DNA of 28,791 nucleotides from Ignavibacteria bacterium UBA2333 (GCA_002344895.1 DDUR01000036.1:17811-46601), one strand, 5' to 3'; counted from the stretch's first letter, positions 1 to 8,544 are shown. The notes: generated from the letters alone by a model not told the origin. Program-made: numbers and translations.

Positions 1-1079
1 GCGGTCTCACAGCGATTGCCATAGGCGGATTAAGTCTATCGCGTGGATTAACTATTGAGGGACTGACTATCAGCTATATGTACCGCAATACGAAGATGTA
101 TGATGCATTGCTGCAAATGGGGAGGTGGTTTGGATATCGGTCTGGATACGAGGATCTATGCCGCGTATTTCTCTCATCTGATTCTCTCAACTGGTATGGT
201 CATATCGCAGAGGCGGCAGACGAGCTTACAAAACAGATTAAGCAAATGCGACGTGACGGACTTAGTCCCAAGGAATTTGGACTATATGTACGATCACATC
301 CAGATAGACTGCTAATTACAGCGCCAAACAAAATGAGATCCGGTGAAGAAATCACCATAGACCAGAGTTACAGCGGCCGCTTGCGAGAAAGCTATATTGT
401 TTCAACTGATGCTGAGGTGAATGCGCGAAACTTTAGTTTGATCTCCGAATATTGGCGGGAAGAATTCAAAGGAGCAAAGCGAGAGGGAACTGAAAAGGGT
501 GTGATATTCAGGGATGTACCTCTCGCGGTCATTGAAGACTTTCTGAGGCGATTTGAGTCACCAACAATATTTTCAAGTGTCAAATCAGATTTAGTGAGCT
601 ATTTGGCGGCCGTTTCTGACAAGGCACCGCGTGCCGACGTACTGTTGATTTCGCCTGGCGGACTCCCTTGCGACAAGGGGCCGTTTGTCCTGAATAGCCA
701 AATGCGTGCCATGGGTAAGGAACAGCCGATGGGCGATGTATGGCGCTTAAATAAGGATCGGGTTGCCTCTCGTGGTGATGAAAAACATGGACTCACGAAA
801 GAGCAGATTGAAGAGGCGGAAGCATTAGCACGAGTTGACGAAGTGGCCGGACAAGTTTCCGATATCTACTACAGGAAGGTTCGAGGAAAACCACTCCTAA
901 TGATACATAGCTTACAGCCTAAGGGTGTGTCACTGCATGGACCAATTGCTGCATTTGGTGTTAGTTTCCCGTTCATTGATTGCGTGACAACCGTAAAGGT
1001 GGTTGCAAACAAAGTACTTTTAGGGCAAAATGAGGGAGTTGGTGACAATCCAGACGATGAGGATGATTTCGATGTCTAA
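1..1079 (+). CDS. Z1 domain protein of an Mza-like defence system (5' partial)
   Basis: The reading frame is open from base 3, so the gene begins before the window; 358 residues are visible. The visible N-terminus reads GGLSLSRGLTIEGL, then SYMYRN, then LLQMGRWFGYR and GYEDLCRVF. This is the conserved core of the Z1 family and resembles motifs V and VI of superfamily 2 helicases. The C-terminus is acidic (DDEDDFDV). Z1 proteins are known from MutL/MORC-linked restriction-like loci and from the Mza phage-defence system (MutL, Z1, DUF, AIPR). The next two genes match the DUF and AIPR members, so the MutL-like ATPase should lie just left of the window. The stop overlaps the next start (ATGTCTAA), implying translational coupling. 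Confidence 0.88.
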   Translation, partial: GLTAIAIGGLSLSRGLTIEGLTISYMYRNTKMYDALLQMGRWFGYRSGYEDLCRVFLSSDSLNWYGHIAEAADELTKQIKQMRRDGLSPKEFGLYVRSHPDRLLITAPNKMRSGEEITIDQSYSGRLRESYIVSTDAEVNARNFSLISEYWREEFKGAKREGTEKGVIFRDVPLAVIEDFLRRFESPTIFSSVKSDLVSYLAAVSDKAPRADVLLISPGGLPCDKGPFVLNSQMRAMGKEQPMGDVWRLNKDRVASRGDEKHGLTKEQIEEAEALARVDEVAGQVSDIYYRKVRGKPLLMIHSLQPKGVSLHGPIAAFGVSFPFIDCVTTVKVVANKVLLGQNEGVGDNPDDEDDFDV

Positions 1080-2034
1080 GATATCACCATGGGATGAGAT
1101 TGCAATTCCCATGGCGGAGATCAATATCCGTCATGTGTCTGGAGAGACTATTGTACCCTGTTTTTGGGGAAGAACCGCAACCGATCAGTGTCTATTCATT
1201 GTAGAATTGGATGGCGACCACTACGCTCACTACCGAAAGAATATGGTGACGCTGCATGGCATTAAAGTCGATTTGCAAACGGGGGAGAGCGGGTTTCAAC
1301 AACTTGTTTTGACGCTCGAGAAGCACGTTGATCGTGACCTATTCCAAGTTCTCTGTCAATCATTAGTCGCGGCACTACAGAATGCCACTGATTCAGCGAG
1401 CTCAATAGCGGTTGCTCTTACGCATTTGCGACGTTGGAAGACCTTTATGTCCGGTCAGATACGGTATTTGTCAGTAGAAGAGGTCCGTGGTCTCTTTGCT
1501 GAAATCATTTTTCTGCTTGAACTGAGCGAAGTACTTCCGTCGCACACGGATGCAGTGATGTCGTGGATGGGGCCGGACAAATATCATCAAGATTTCGTGT
1601 TTGGTAATACAGCTGTAGAGGTTAAGTCACTATCAGGTACGGAGCGCAACTCAGTACATATATCATCTGAGAATCAGCTCGAATCTTTAATGGATTACCT
1701 GTTTTTGCGTATCTATCGACTAAGCGCTCAGCCGGACAATGCTAATGCGTTGTCACTCAATGATATCGTTAAGATAATGCACTCGAAACTATCTGATTCT
1801 GATGCTGTAGACGAATTCGATCGCAAACTATCAAGGTATGGCTTTTTACCGATACCCTTCTATGACCTTCCACGGTTTGTTGTTAGCCAGGTCTATAGCT
1901 ACCGAATAACGAATGACTTTCCATGTATCGTGAGATCCAATATTCACAGTGGGATTGATACTGTATCGTACAACATTCGATTGGAAGCGATATCTTCTTA
2001 TGAGTGTGACAATTCGACAGTATTCGTGGGCTGA
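1072..2034 (+). CDS. PD-(D/E)XK nuclease-like protein (DUF4420 family), Mza-like system
   Basis: A 320-residue protein. I prefer the ATG at 1072 because GAGG (1059-1062) sits 9 nt upstream and the start overlaps the previous stop by 8 bp; an ATG at 1030 is also in frame. A restriction-endonuclease core is visible: HQDF (D174), then AVEVKS (E183, K185), followed by ISSENQL, the pattern of the DUF4420 PD-(D/E)XK family. The family occurs beside Z1 and AIPR proteins in restriction-like and Mza defence loci, where it is thought to be the DNA-cutting component. The stop TGA (2032-2034) is in the same frame as the next gene, only one codon (TCG) before its GTG start. The family call is by motif; nuclease activity is inferred. 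Confidence 0.85.
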   Translation: MSKISPWDEIAIPMAEINIRHVSGETIVPCFWGRTATDQCLFIVELDGDHYAHYRKNMVTLHGIKVDLQTGESGFQQLVLTLEKHVDRDLFQVLCQSLVAALQNATDSASSIAVALTHLRRWKTFMSGQIRYLSVEEVRGLFAEIIFLLELSEVLPSHTDAVMSWMGPDKYHQDFVFGNTAVEVKSLSGTERNSVHISSENQLESLMDYLFLRIYRLSAQPDNANALSLNDIVKIMHSKLSDSDAVDEFDRKLSRYGFLPIPFYDLPRFVVSQVYSYRITNDFPCIVRSNIHSGIDTVSYNIRLEAISSYECDNSTVFVG

Positions 2035-2037
2035 TCG

Positions 2038-4101
2038 GTGGACATCGCAATCCAAGAATTCTTCCAAGATATTCGTCAGGAGATATTGTCCGACGCCGTT
2101 GCTGAAAATAGTTTTCAGCTTGAGGTCTTCATGAAGGTAGTATCCAACGAACTTATGGAAACGGGATTTATTGATGGTTTTGAGCATTGCCATTATCGTG
2201 CAACAAGAGGGATGCGTGTCGACGGCTATTGGTTTAATGAGGAGGGAGTGCTCGATATTTTCGTTGCAGACTTCGATTGTCGTCGTGAATTAGAGACCCT
2301 CACGCGTTTGGAAGCTGATGCAGCGTTTAGACGGGTTGTAAACTTCTTCGAGGCATGTCTAATGGAGGCTATCGAACCCGATGTTACTACTCCTGAATAT
2401 GGACTAGCTCGCCAGATTTCTGACCGTAAGAAGAAGTTAGGTCGTGTTAACTTCCATTTAGCCTCAGAGCGAGTGCTAAGTGATCGAATTCTTACATTTG
2501 AAGATGATAAGGTTAGTGGATATGATGCCACGTATAACGTATGGGATATTTCGCGAATCTATCGACAACGGAGCTCTCGCAATCATAAAGAACCTCTTGA
2601 TATCGACTTTATTGAATTGTATCGCTGCGGTGTTTCGTGCTTGCCAGCTAATCTTGGATCTGACACATACCAATCATACCTAATAGTCATGCCTGCAACT
2701 ATCCTTGCGGACCTTTATGGTAGGTTCAGTTCAAGACTCCTTGAGCAGAATGTACGCACGTTTCTACAGCGCAGAGGCCAGGTAAATAAGGGAATACGTA
2801 CTACGATACTCAATGAACCCCATATGTTTTTTGCGTACAATAATGGGATTACTGCAACGGCGCAGCATGTCGAGACTCAAACGACTGAGAACGGTCTTCA
2901 GATTCTTCGTATTTCAGATCTTCAGATAGTGAATGGAGGCCAGACCACGGCATCCCTTTTCCACACGCAACGCTCCGATAAAGCGAGTTTAAATCGAGTG
3001 TTCATCCAAATGAAATTATCGGTCTTTGACTACAAGCAAAGCGAGGCCATCGTACCTCGAATCTCGGAGTATGCAAACACGCAGAATCCTGTGAATGCGG
3101 CAGACTTCTTTTCCAATCATCCGTTTCATGTTCGTTTGGAGGAGCATTCGAGACGCATCTGGGCGCCAGCAAAGAAGGGAAATCAACGCGAGACAAAGTG
3201 GTTCTTCGAGCGTGCCCGTGGACAGTATTTAGACGAACAGTCGACACTTTCAAGTAGTGAGAAGAGACGATTCCAGATTCAGAACCCGAAGTCACAGATG
3301 TTTACAAAAACAGAACTAGCAAAATACGAGAATGTATTTGACGAACATCCGAGATGGGTAAATCTTGGTAGTCAAAAGAACTTCGTCCAGTATGCGAATC
3401 GAATAAAGAAGGAGTGGGAGAGGTCATCGACGTCATTCAATGAACTGTATTTCAAACGAATAGTTGCACGAGCTGTCATATTCCGCCAGACAGAGAAGCT
3501 AGTATCGCAACAAACATGGTACGCAGGTGGGTATAGGGCAAACATTGTTGCTTATGCGATAGCTGCCATAGCTGAGGTGTGCAAGCGGAGCGGCAAGGAA
3601 CTACCTTGGCAGCGCATTTGGAGTGAGCAGATGACTAATCCTACGTTGGACGAATCGTTGATGATTTCAGCTCAATTCGTGAACGGTATTATTATGAATC
3701 CTCCGCCCAATGCCTCGAATATCTCGGAATGGTGTAAAAAGGATGACTGTTGGTATAAGATTCGTGAGCGTCTGAATGAACTCAGGAGTATGCTACCTCA
3801 ACAGTTTTATGATGATCTCGTATCGGCTGATGAGGTAAGGAATGATGAAAGACAGGGCAAGAAGGAACAAATTGAAGAAGACGGAATCAAGATCCAATCA
3901 GAGGTATGCGCAACGCCTGCAACGATATGGCGTATGGTCTACCTTGAAGGTAAACGACGTAGAATATTTACTGAAAAGGAGCTTGGTTGCTTAGAGGTAG
4001 CACAGCAGATCCCTAAAAATGTACCCACAGTCAAGCAATGTGAGGTGATTCTCGCAGCACGAAGAAAGCTACTGGAGGACGGGTTTGTTCTGCCGACATA
4101 G
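2038..4101 (+). CDS. AIPR (abortive infection phage resistance) protein
   Basis: A 687-residue protein starting at GTG 2038, directly after the previous stop and in the same frame. No strong Shine-Dalgarno is visible, so translation is probably coupled. The AIPR family signature is clear at about residues 262-305: FAYNNGITATA, then LQIVNGGQTTASL. AIPR proteins were first linked to plasmid-borne abortive infection in lactococci and are the last member of Mza-type systems. Their biochemical activity is not settled. The length is normal for the family and the frame is intact. It closes a tight + strand operon with the Z1 and DUF4420 genes; the next real gene is convergent. Confidence 0.88.
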   Translation: MDIAIQEFFQDIRQEILSDAVAENSFQLEVFMKVVSNELMETGFIDGFEHCHYRATRGMRVDGYWFNEEGVLDIFVADFDCRRELETLTRLEADAAFRRVVNFFEACLMEAIEPDVTTPEYGLARQISDRKKKLGRVNFHLASERVLSDRILTFEDDKVSGYDATYNVWDISRIYRQRSSRNHKEPLDIDFIELYRCGVSCLPANLGSDTYQSYLIVMPATILADLYGRFSSRLLEQNVRTFLQRRGQVNKGIRTTILNEPHMFFAYNNGITATAQHVETQTTENGLQILRISDLQIVNGGQTTASLFHTQRSDKASLNRVFIQMKLSVFDYKQSEAIVPRISEYANTQNPVNAADFFSNHPFHVRLEEHSRRIWAPAKKGNQRETKWFFERARGQYLDEQSTLSSSEKRRFQIQNPKSQMFTKTELAKYENVFDEHPRWVNLGSQKNFVQYANRIKKEWERSSTSFNELYFKRIVARAVIFRQTEKLVSQQTWYAGGYRANIVAYAIAAIAEVCKRSGKELPWQRIWSEQMTNPTLDESLMISAQFVNGIIMNPPPNASNISEWCKKDDCWYKIRERLNELRSMLPQQFYDDLVSADEVRNDERQGKKEQIEEDGIKIQSEVCATPATIWRMVYLEGKRRRIFTEKELGCLEVAQQIPKNVPTVKQCEVILAARRKLLEDGFVLPT

Positions 4102-4379
4102 GTCTACTTTACCAATCGTCACGCGGTTCTACGTAGTCAGTTTTACGAAATGCGGGATGCATCGACTTTCAAGATCTCAGTGAACTGGCTACGTGTTCAC
4201 CATTGTCTCTTAACCTATCGTACACATTTGAAACCATACTGCGAGTCGTTGTGGACTATGGCGCATTCTTGGACGGTCATCTCATAGTATAGGCGGCGTG
4301 CACAAGCATCTGAACAGATCTGGATCATGATACTACATGCAATATTCAACTGGCTACGCGGAGAATATCCTGATCCGTG
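4102..4379. other. convergent intergenic stretch with a weak hairpin
   Basis: Non-coding space between the AIPR gene (+) and the broken TIGR02391 gene (-). GTGAAC (4180-4185) and GTTCAC (4195-4200) can form a 6-bp stem with a 9-nt loop, a weak terminator candidate with no strong T-run. ACTGGCTACG occurs twice, near 4184 and 4349. I expected the lost C-terminus of the TIGR02391 protein here but could not recognise it in any minus-strand frame. Confidence 0.4.
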
Positions 4380-5027
4380 TCAGACGGAGTCAATGGATGC
4401 AGATTCCGTTACGAATGCGTTGATTCGCAATATTGGATTAGTTCCACTGAAGACCTTGTCAACGAGTATTGCGCCGTCGTCCGTTTCTCCGCTACGAACT
4501 CTAATCTTCTCAGCCACGCTTTTTGTTGCTTCCAGAACAGCATGGAAGTAGTTCTGTTGATGTAGAAGAAGACTGCAATACGCAATGACATCTGGGTGGG
4601 TGCCTCGTGCTTGAAGTTTATCCTTCAACCGATTGACTCGGGCTTCAGCCTCTGTCAATGTTGTAGCAGCTGCATGCCTTTCAAATTTTCAATCTTCGCG
4701 GAAACTGAGACCATGGAATGACAGCACTTCATTCAGCTGGGAACGTCTGTCCTCGAAGATGTCGTGTTTGCCCCTAAAACGTGACGGTGCCATTGCGTGC
4801 GTAATGAAGTTCAGAACACAGACGCCGGTTTTGTATTCATTCTGATGAGCCGCTAAAGCATTGAAGAGTCTCTTCCACTTCGTGTTAGAGTGGTCAACGT
4901 CTTTAATCTTAGCCTGTCCAAGAAATCGTCCGATCTCCGTTCCAGAGAGACCGTGGTTGGTATCAGCAAGTACTTGGTTGAGTGCTTCCAGAACAGAAGG
5001 CGTAAAAGGCGTCACGGTTTTACTCAT
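4380..5027 (-). pseudogene. TIGR02391 (Ymh) family protein, interrupted by an in-frame TGA and truncated
   Basis: The ATG at 5027-5025 overlaps the upstream TGA (ATGA), with GGAAAG just before it; an ATG at 5072 is also in frame. The first 112 residues hold the family's N-terminal pattern (QVLADTNHGLSGTEIGRFLG, then KWKRLFNAL). The frame then meets TGA at 4691-4689 directly after RED. It continues in the same frame as KFERHAAATTLTEAEAR and QNYFHAVLEATKSVAEKIR, which is unmistakably the second half of the same family. The family usually has Gly there (EDGKF), so GGA to TGA is the simplest explanation. The protein then stops at 4380, before the family's conserved C-terminal segment, which I recall as a R-N-x-x-A-H type motif. 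The gene is therefore doubly damaged unless one stop is a sequencing error. TIGR02391 proteins are frequent in defence islands; their function is not established. Confidence 0.8.
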
Positions 5028-5743
5028 TGCATTCTTTCCGCGATCATACTTGGTATCTCTGCGCTGAGCCATAAGTGGTATTCTTCAAACAAGTCCGGCG
5101 GCAGTATAGTCTTGGACCAGTCGAGTACGTTGGGCGGAGTTGGAAGACCTCTTTTCTTGAACGTATAGTACACGACTGCCGAGAGTAGGAATGATGATCC
5201 GAGAAAGTACTTCGTCCAATTAGCATCCATATGCTCAGAATGAGGAAGCCCGGGGTGAGCCATCCTCACATTTGCGTGTACATTAAGATGCAGGATTGCG
5301 CTATATACGTTGACCTCGTTGGGGTCGTCAAGGTCAGGATTTCGTACTTTCCATGACATCGTTTTCAATGCCTCTTTAGTAAGAAGGAAATCTGGGAGCA
5401 CATCAGATTGAACAACATCTCCGGCTTGAGGCTCAAAGTGGCGAAGCTCATCACCAGCAGGGCCAACCTTTAACCCCATATAGTTTGTTAGTCTCCTTAC
5501 CGAACCGAGACCTGTCTGCCTCATGCTTCTCAGGACTGCAGAGGGTTGCATGTGGCTGCGTTTATCGGCAAACGTGAATTCTACGGTGTGCAGCACACTT
5601 CCACGGTAACTTTCGAGCAGTGCACCGGGGACCTCCAAAACCATTGCAGTCAAGAGGCAATCGACGTCCGCGAGATCTAAGACCAATCTTTCCCGAATGT
5701 AGCTATCAACTTGCTCCTTCGATGGTCGAGCCGTCTGCTGCAT
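5024..5743 (-). CDS. hypothetical protein, middle gene of a three-gene operon
   Basis: I do not recognise this 239-residue protein. It starts at ATG 5743, 18 nt after the stop of the upstream membrane-protein gene, and its TGA overlaps the ATG of the TIGR02391 gene, so all three are probably co-translated. A weakly hydrophobic stretch (FLGSSFLLSAVVYYTF) lies near residues 178-195. No clear signal peptide or catalytic motif is visible. The histidine-rich segment HLNVHANVRMAHPGLPHSEH (about residues 151-170) is the most distinctive region. Its position between a putative Abi-type membrane protein and a TIGR02391 protein suggests a role in phage defence, which is inference from context only. Confidence 0.7.
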   Translation of the reverse strand: MQQTARPSKEQVDSYIRERLVLDLADVDCLLTAMVLEVPGALLESYRGSVLHTVEFTFADKRSHMQPSAVLRSMRQTGLGSVRRLTNYMGLKVGPAGDELRHFEPQAGDVVQSDVLPDFLLTKEALKTMSWKVRNPDLDDPNEVNVYSAILHLNVHANVRMAHPGLPHSEHMDANWTKYFLGSSFLLSAVVYYTFKKRGLPTPPNVLDWSKTILPPDLFEEYHLWLSAEIPSMIAERMQ

Positions 5744-5761
5744 AATAGTATTGGGTTCACA

Positions 5762-6484
5762 TCATTCTGCGTTTCCGGTTCTTCGCTGCCAAAACAGTCT
5801 TAGGTTTTCGGCAACTAGGGTGCGTTCCTGGACTGTGCTTCCAGCCATCAAGTTCCCGTACTCATGTAAGAAGTATATCAGTGACATGAATGAGAGTCTA
5901 TCCGTCCTCATTCCAATCTCCACAAGCAATGGTAGTCGGTCCAAACCAATTGTTGCGGCGATGATTGTGCCAAATGCTTTACGGTCCTCTTCGAAGCCAA
6001 CCCGTGGCTGGGAAAGAACCAGATCGCAAAATGCGCTCAAGCCAATGAATGCTTGAGTTACGATGATACCAGAAGCAGCCAATCGCCCTACAGCTACTAT
6101 ATCTCTTGTTCTCGGTAGGTTCTGTATGTCCGTATGCAATCCATTGACGAAGTGCATCTCGGGAGCTGATCCTCTGTACAAATCAAGACTCATGGGAAGG
6201 GCACCCCAGAGGCGCGAACGTATTCGCTCAATATGTTGATCTCGTGCTTGGTCTTTGAGGTCTTGCCTTTGAACCCAAATTGTCCAAATCAAACCTATGA
6301 ATGTTAGTCCGGTGAACAGAACATTGAGCACGTCGAAGACATCAGCTGTACCTGTGTGCGGAATCTCATGCGGAAACCACATTGTGACAATCACAAAGGC
6401 AAAACTCCAAAGTCCCAGTACTGCAATTGTAGCAATGATCACAGGTGTTGGGAACGTTCTACTTTTATGTTGTTTTTGGTCCAT
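5762..6484 (-). CDS. two-helix membrane protein, putative abortive-infection type
   Basis: 240 residues from ATG 6484; a TTG 12 nt further upstream also keeps the frame. Two transmembrane helices are visible near the N-terminus: IIATIAVLGLWSFAFVIVT (about residues 15-34) and VLNVLFTGLTFIGLIWTIW (about 51-70). The second runs straight into a charged stretch (QRQDLKDQARDQHIERIRSR). The rest, about 170 residues, is soluble and mixed alpha-helical. A two-helix N-terminus with an RQDL-like juxtamembrane helix is common in putative phage abortive-infection membrane proteins, but I cannot name the family. It is the first gene of the operon 6484 to 4380. Together they could be a sensor/anchor plus effector set, though the third gene is broken here. 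Confidence 0.72.
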   Translation of the reverse strand: MDQKQHKSRTFPTPVIIATIAVLGLWSFAFVIVTMWFPHEIPHTGTADVFDVLNVLFTGLTFIGLIWTIWVQRQDLKDQARDQHIERIRSRLWGALPMSLDLYRGSAPEMHFVNGLHTDIQNLPRTRDIVAVGRLAASGIIVTQAFIGLSAFCDLVLSQPRVGFEEDRKAFGTIIAATIGLDRLPLLVEIGMRTDRLSFMSLIYFLHEYGNLMAGSTVQERTLVAENLRLFWQRRTGNAE

Positions 6485-7154
6485 CACACATCTCAAAGAT
6501 GCTACTTTTTTTGTACCTAATTCCGGTGCTTAGTTGAAATTTTCAAAGGCCGTTGCTCGCATGTATGTGATTTATTTTGTTGTTGGACATCTTTAGAGAG
6601 CATTAGATGCAGCATCGGCAGTCGACGGAATCTATGAATTTTTCTCCAGTTTGATTCTGCATCAGGGAGTGCCAAAGTACAACACCACATGCACTGCCCT
6701 CCGGTACTCCGTCGTGATGCGCCATGTGGCGCGTTTTGGGAAATGGTCGCATCCGGCTTGCTGTAGTTATGGCGTGGGCCAGCTAGTATCTATACATCGC
6801 GCTATTTTCGGTCTTCCGAAACCGTTCGACTCAACTCAGGCAGGTTCAGTAGATGACATTATGGTTCCTATTTGCCAAGTGACTAGATTATCTTGAATAC
6901 TGCGGCCAGTTCGGACTTGTCATGTTTGGAACTCATTGGGGCTCCTCCGAGAGGTGAATAGATTTGAGGCAATTGTCAACCTACAAAATTTGGGCGAACG
7001 TTTATGAGCATCAACCAGATCTCGGATATCCTCACGGATACGGTCAAACTACCGCGAGTCACTATCGGTTCTAATCGTCTATTGCATTATATGGGAGAAA
7101 GACGGTAAATGTCGCATATATTGGGAGAAATGCATCAATGAAAGTGAGAATGTC
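6485..7154. other. 670-bp gene-free region between divergent genes
   Basis: I see no convincing gene here; the only long frame (6651-6896) has no family features or ribosome site. The stretch separates the divergent membrane-protein operon (-) and the HTH-nuclease gene (+). It contains a near-perfect 14-bp palindrome GCGCCATGTGGCGC (6719-6732) followed by GTTTTGGG, and a small hairpin TTCGG/CCGAA around 6810. A pair of direct repeats lies close to the nuclease gene (listed separately). It could hold promoters or a small RNA, or be remnant DNA between island modules. Confidence 0.5.
7084..7130 (+). promoter_or_regulatory. direct repeat upstream of the nuclease gene, candidate operator
   Basis: GCATTATATGGGAGAAA (7084-7100) and GCATATATTGGGAGAAA (7114-7130) match at 13 of 17 positions with a 30-bp period, about three DNA turns. 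They end 24 bp before ATG 7155. Same-face tandem sites upstream of a nuclease gene fit binding by a regulator, perhaps the gene's own N-terminal helical domain. The role is inferred. Confidence 0.35.
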
Positions 7155-8000
7155 ATGACAAGATCAGGAAGCACTAAGGAGCACTTTCTTAAAGCCGCTG
7201 AAGCTGTCTTCACTGCTCTGTGTAAGGCGGCTCCGGAATCACTATCAAGTGATAGTATTAAAGATATTGTGCAGGCAAAGTTTAAGGTTCACAATGGAAA
7301 CGTCCGTGATTCAGTGGAAATGATTAAAGACTGTCTAAACGGCCTTAGTAAAGTAAAGCGTGTGCGGAGATCTGGTGCACTAAGATATGAGTCAGTCCAA
7401 GGAGCTCAACGAAAGCTTACGGCTTCGAATCTACTTCACATTAAGGGCTATTATGACAGACATCATGGGAATCCGTATCAGCCTAAGAAAGAGACTCACC
7501 TGTATGAGAGTTTGGGGAAATGGATGCTATGCAACCCTCCGATTGAAGCTGTGTTTAGAGAGTTAGTATCTATGGCTGACAAGAAAGGAACCGGAGAGTG
7601 GTCGAATCCTGACATCGTAGGTTGTTTTGAAACTATAGACCATCGGTCAATTGGTGATACTTTGACCATTGAGGTTAAGAAGCAAGAGCCTACGCATAAA
7701 GACGTGATGCAAGCTTTTTCTTACTTGCGATTCTCAAACTATTGCTATCTAGCTTGGTATGATAAAGATCTGTCAATATCTGCCTTTCGTGAATACTTAG
7801 GTAGGCTTGTTGAAAGTGAGGTTCTTCAGCATGCAATCGTACTTGGAGTTGGACTCATAGTGGGAAACTCTGAGCTAAACTCACGCTCGAATGAGGTCGT
7901 ATGGGACCAGTTGGTACCAGCCCGGTACACGCCAATTCCAACACACCAATATAGTGTTATCAAAAAAATGTTGTCTAAGGGAACGCCCATACAGGAGTAG
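7155..8000 (+). CDS. HTH-like plus PD-(D/E)XK nuclease domain protein
   Basis: 281 residues from ATG 7155. The N-terminal 75 residues are helical and look like a winged-helix/HARE-type domain (AAEAVFTALCKAAPESLSSD to KVKRVRRSG). The C-terminal half has a restriction-endonuclease core: EWSNPDIVG (D153), TIEVKKQ (E173, K175), then a Gln-containing helix (HKDVMQAFSYLRF, Q186) and a beta strand (YCYLAW). This order fits the PD-(D/E)XK superfamily, like uncharacterised HTH-nuclease proteins of the COG2958 kind. It is monocistronic and sits between two other defence modules, so a stand-alone restriction-type role is plausible but inferred. The weak GTGAG at 7143-7147 is the only ribosome-site candidate. 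Confidence 0.75.
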   Translation: MTRSGSTKEHFLKAAEAVFTALCKAAPESLSSDSIKDIVQAKFKVHNGNVRDSVEMIKDCLNGLSKVKRVRRSGALRYESVQGAQRKLTASNLLHIKGYYDRHHGNPYQPKKETHLYESLGKWMLCNPPIEAVFRELVSMADKKGTGEWSNPDIVGCFETIDHRSIGDTLTIEVKKQEPTHKDVMQAFSYLRFSNYCYLAWYDKDLSISAFREYLGRLVESEVLQHAIVLGVGLIVGNSELNSRSNEVVWDQLVPARYTPIPTHQYSVIKKMLSKGTPIQE

Positions 8001-8016
8001 TATTCTACTTTTGTTG

Positions 8017-8053
8017 GACTGACAGTGAGCATCTCCCACCGTAGTTGTCAGTC
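8017..8053 (+). terminator. hairpin downstream of the nuclease gene
   Basis: GACTGACA (8017-8024) pairs perfectly with TGTCAGTC (8046-8053), and a nested GTG/CAC helix is possible in the 21-nt loop. It lies 17 bp after the stop of the nuclease gene. There is no strong T-tract, so termination is tentative. Confidence 0.4.
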
Positions 8054-8370
8054 AAGTCAATCAAGTAATTGTGTTTGATGTAGACTTACGAATTGGGCAG
8101 GCGTCATGTATTTGATTCCCTAATGTAGTCGTTTATCGTTTCGGAAGATATGTACCCAACTATAGACGACGGATCGCACTTTCCGAAGATTGCCGAGAGT
8201 ATTGTCGTGGTGAAGCTCGACTTTCATTCGAGAGCAAAACAACACCGTAGGTGCACTGGTCGACACGACATCGTAACCCACCCCTCCACCACACACCACA
8301 TCGTCCCTAGTGTCGACGGTGTGATGTGTGGGGATGTGTGGTTAAGACGTCCGGGGTGGACGGTACGGCG
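8054..8370. other. gene-free stretch with inverted repeat
   Basis: No supported gene. An imperfect inverted repeat, CCACACACCACAT (8289-8301) against GTGTGATGTGTGG (8319-8331), pairs at 11 of 13 positions around a 17-nt loop, downstream of the minus-strand histone-like gene. It could be that gene's terminator or a small structured 3' region, but it lacks a T-run on either strand. Confidence 0.4.
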
Positions 8371-8544
8371 TTAGGCCGACTTGGCTTCTTCGACAGAGGC
8401 CTTGTTGTACGGCGTGATGAGCTTTTTGATGGCCGTTGCTGCCTTCCGGGCAGCCGCAGCATCCTTCTTCTTGGTCGAGTTGTGGCCCGCCTGGAAGTCG
8501 GCTACATGACGCATAATTTCTTCGTAGAGTTCTTGTTTTGTCAT
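8371..8544 (-). CDS. small histone H1-like (Hc1 family) DNA-binding protein
   Basis: 57 residues: MTKQELYEEIMRHVADFQAG, then HNSTKKKDAAAARKAATAIK, then KLITPYNKASVEEAKSA. It is Lys/Ala rich in the centre with an amphipathic helix at each end. This matches the short Hc1/histone H1-like proteins common in Bacteroidota and Chlorobiota, with an N-terminal helix, an ARKA(x)3-6KKL-type central segment and a KASVEEAK tail. It probably binds DNA and compacts the nucleoid. AGAGG lies about 9 nt upstream of the ATG, and a TATACTTG promoter box lies about 45 bp upstream. Longer plus-strand frames across it are shadows. Confidence 0.82.
   Translation of the reverse strand: MTKQELYEEIMRHVADFQAGHNSTKKKDAAAARKAATAIKKLITPYNKASVEEAKSA

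Noticed and set aside
4689..4691. Recoding of TGA as glycine (as in some candidate phyla) to rescue the TIGR02391 gene
   Set aside because: TGA is used as a normal stop at the ends of other genes here (2032-2034, 5024-5026, 14621-14623).
6651..6896. 81-codon frame in the 6.5-7.1 kb gap
   Set aside because: No ribosome site, no family-like pattern, and it spans the 14-bp palindrome; treated as non-coding.
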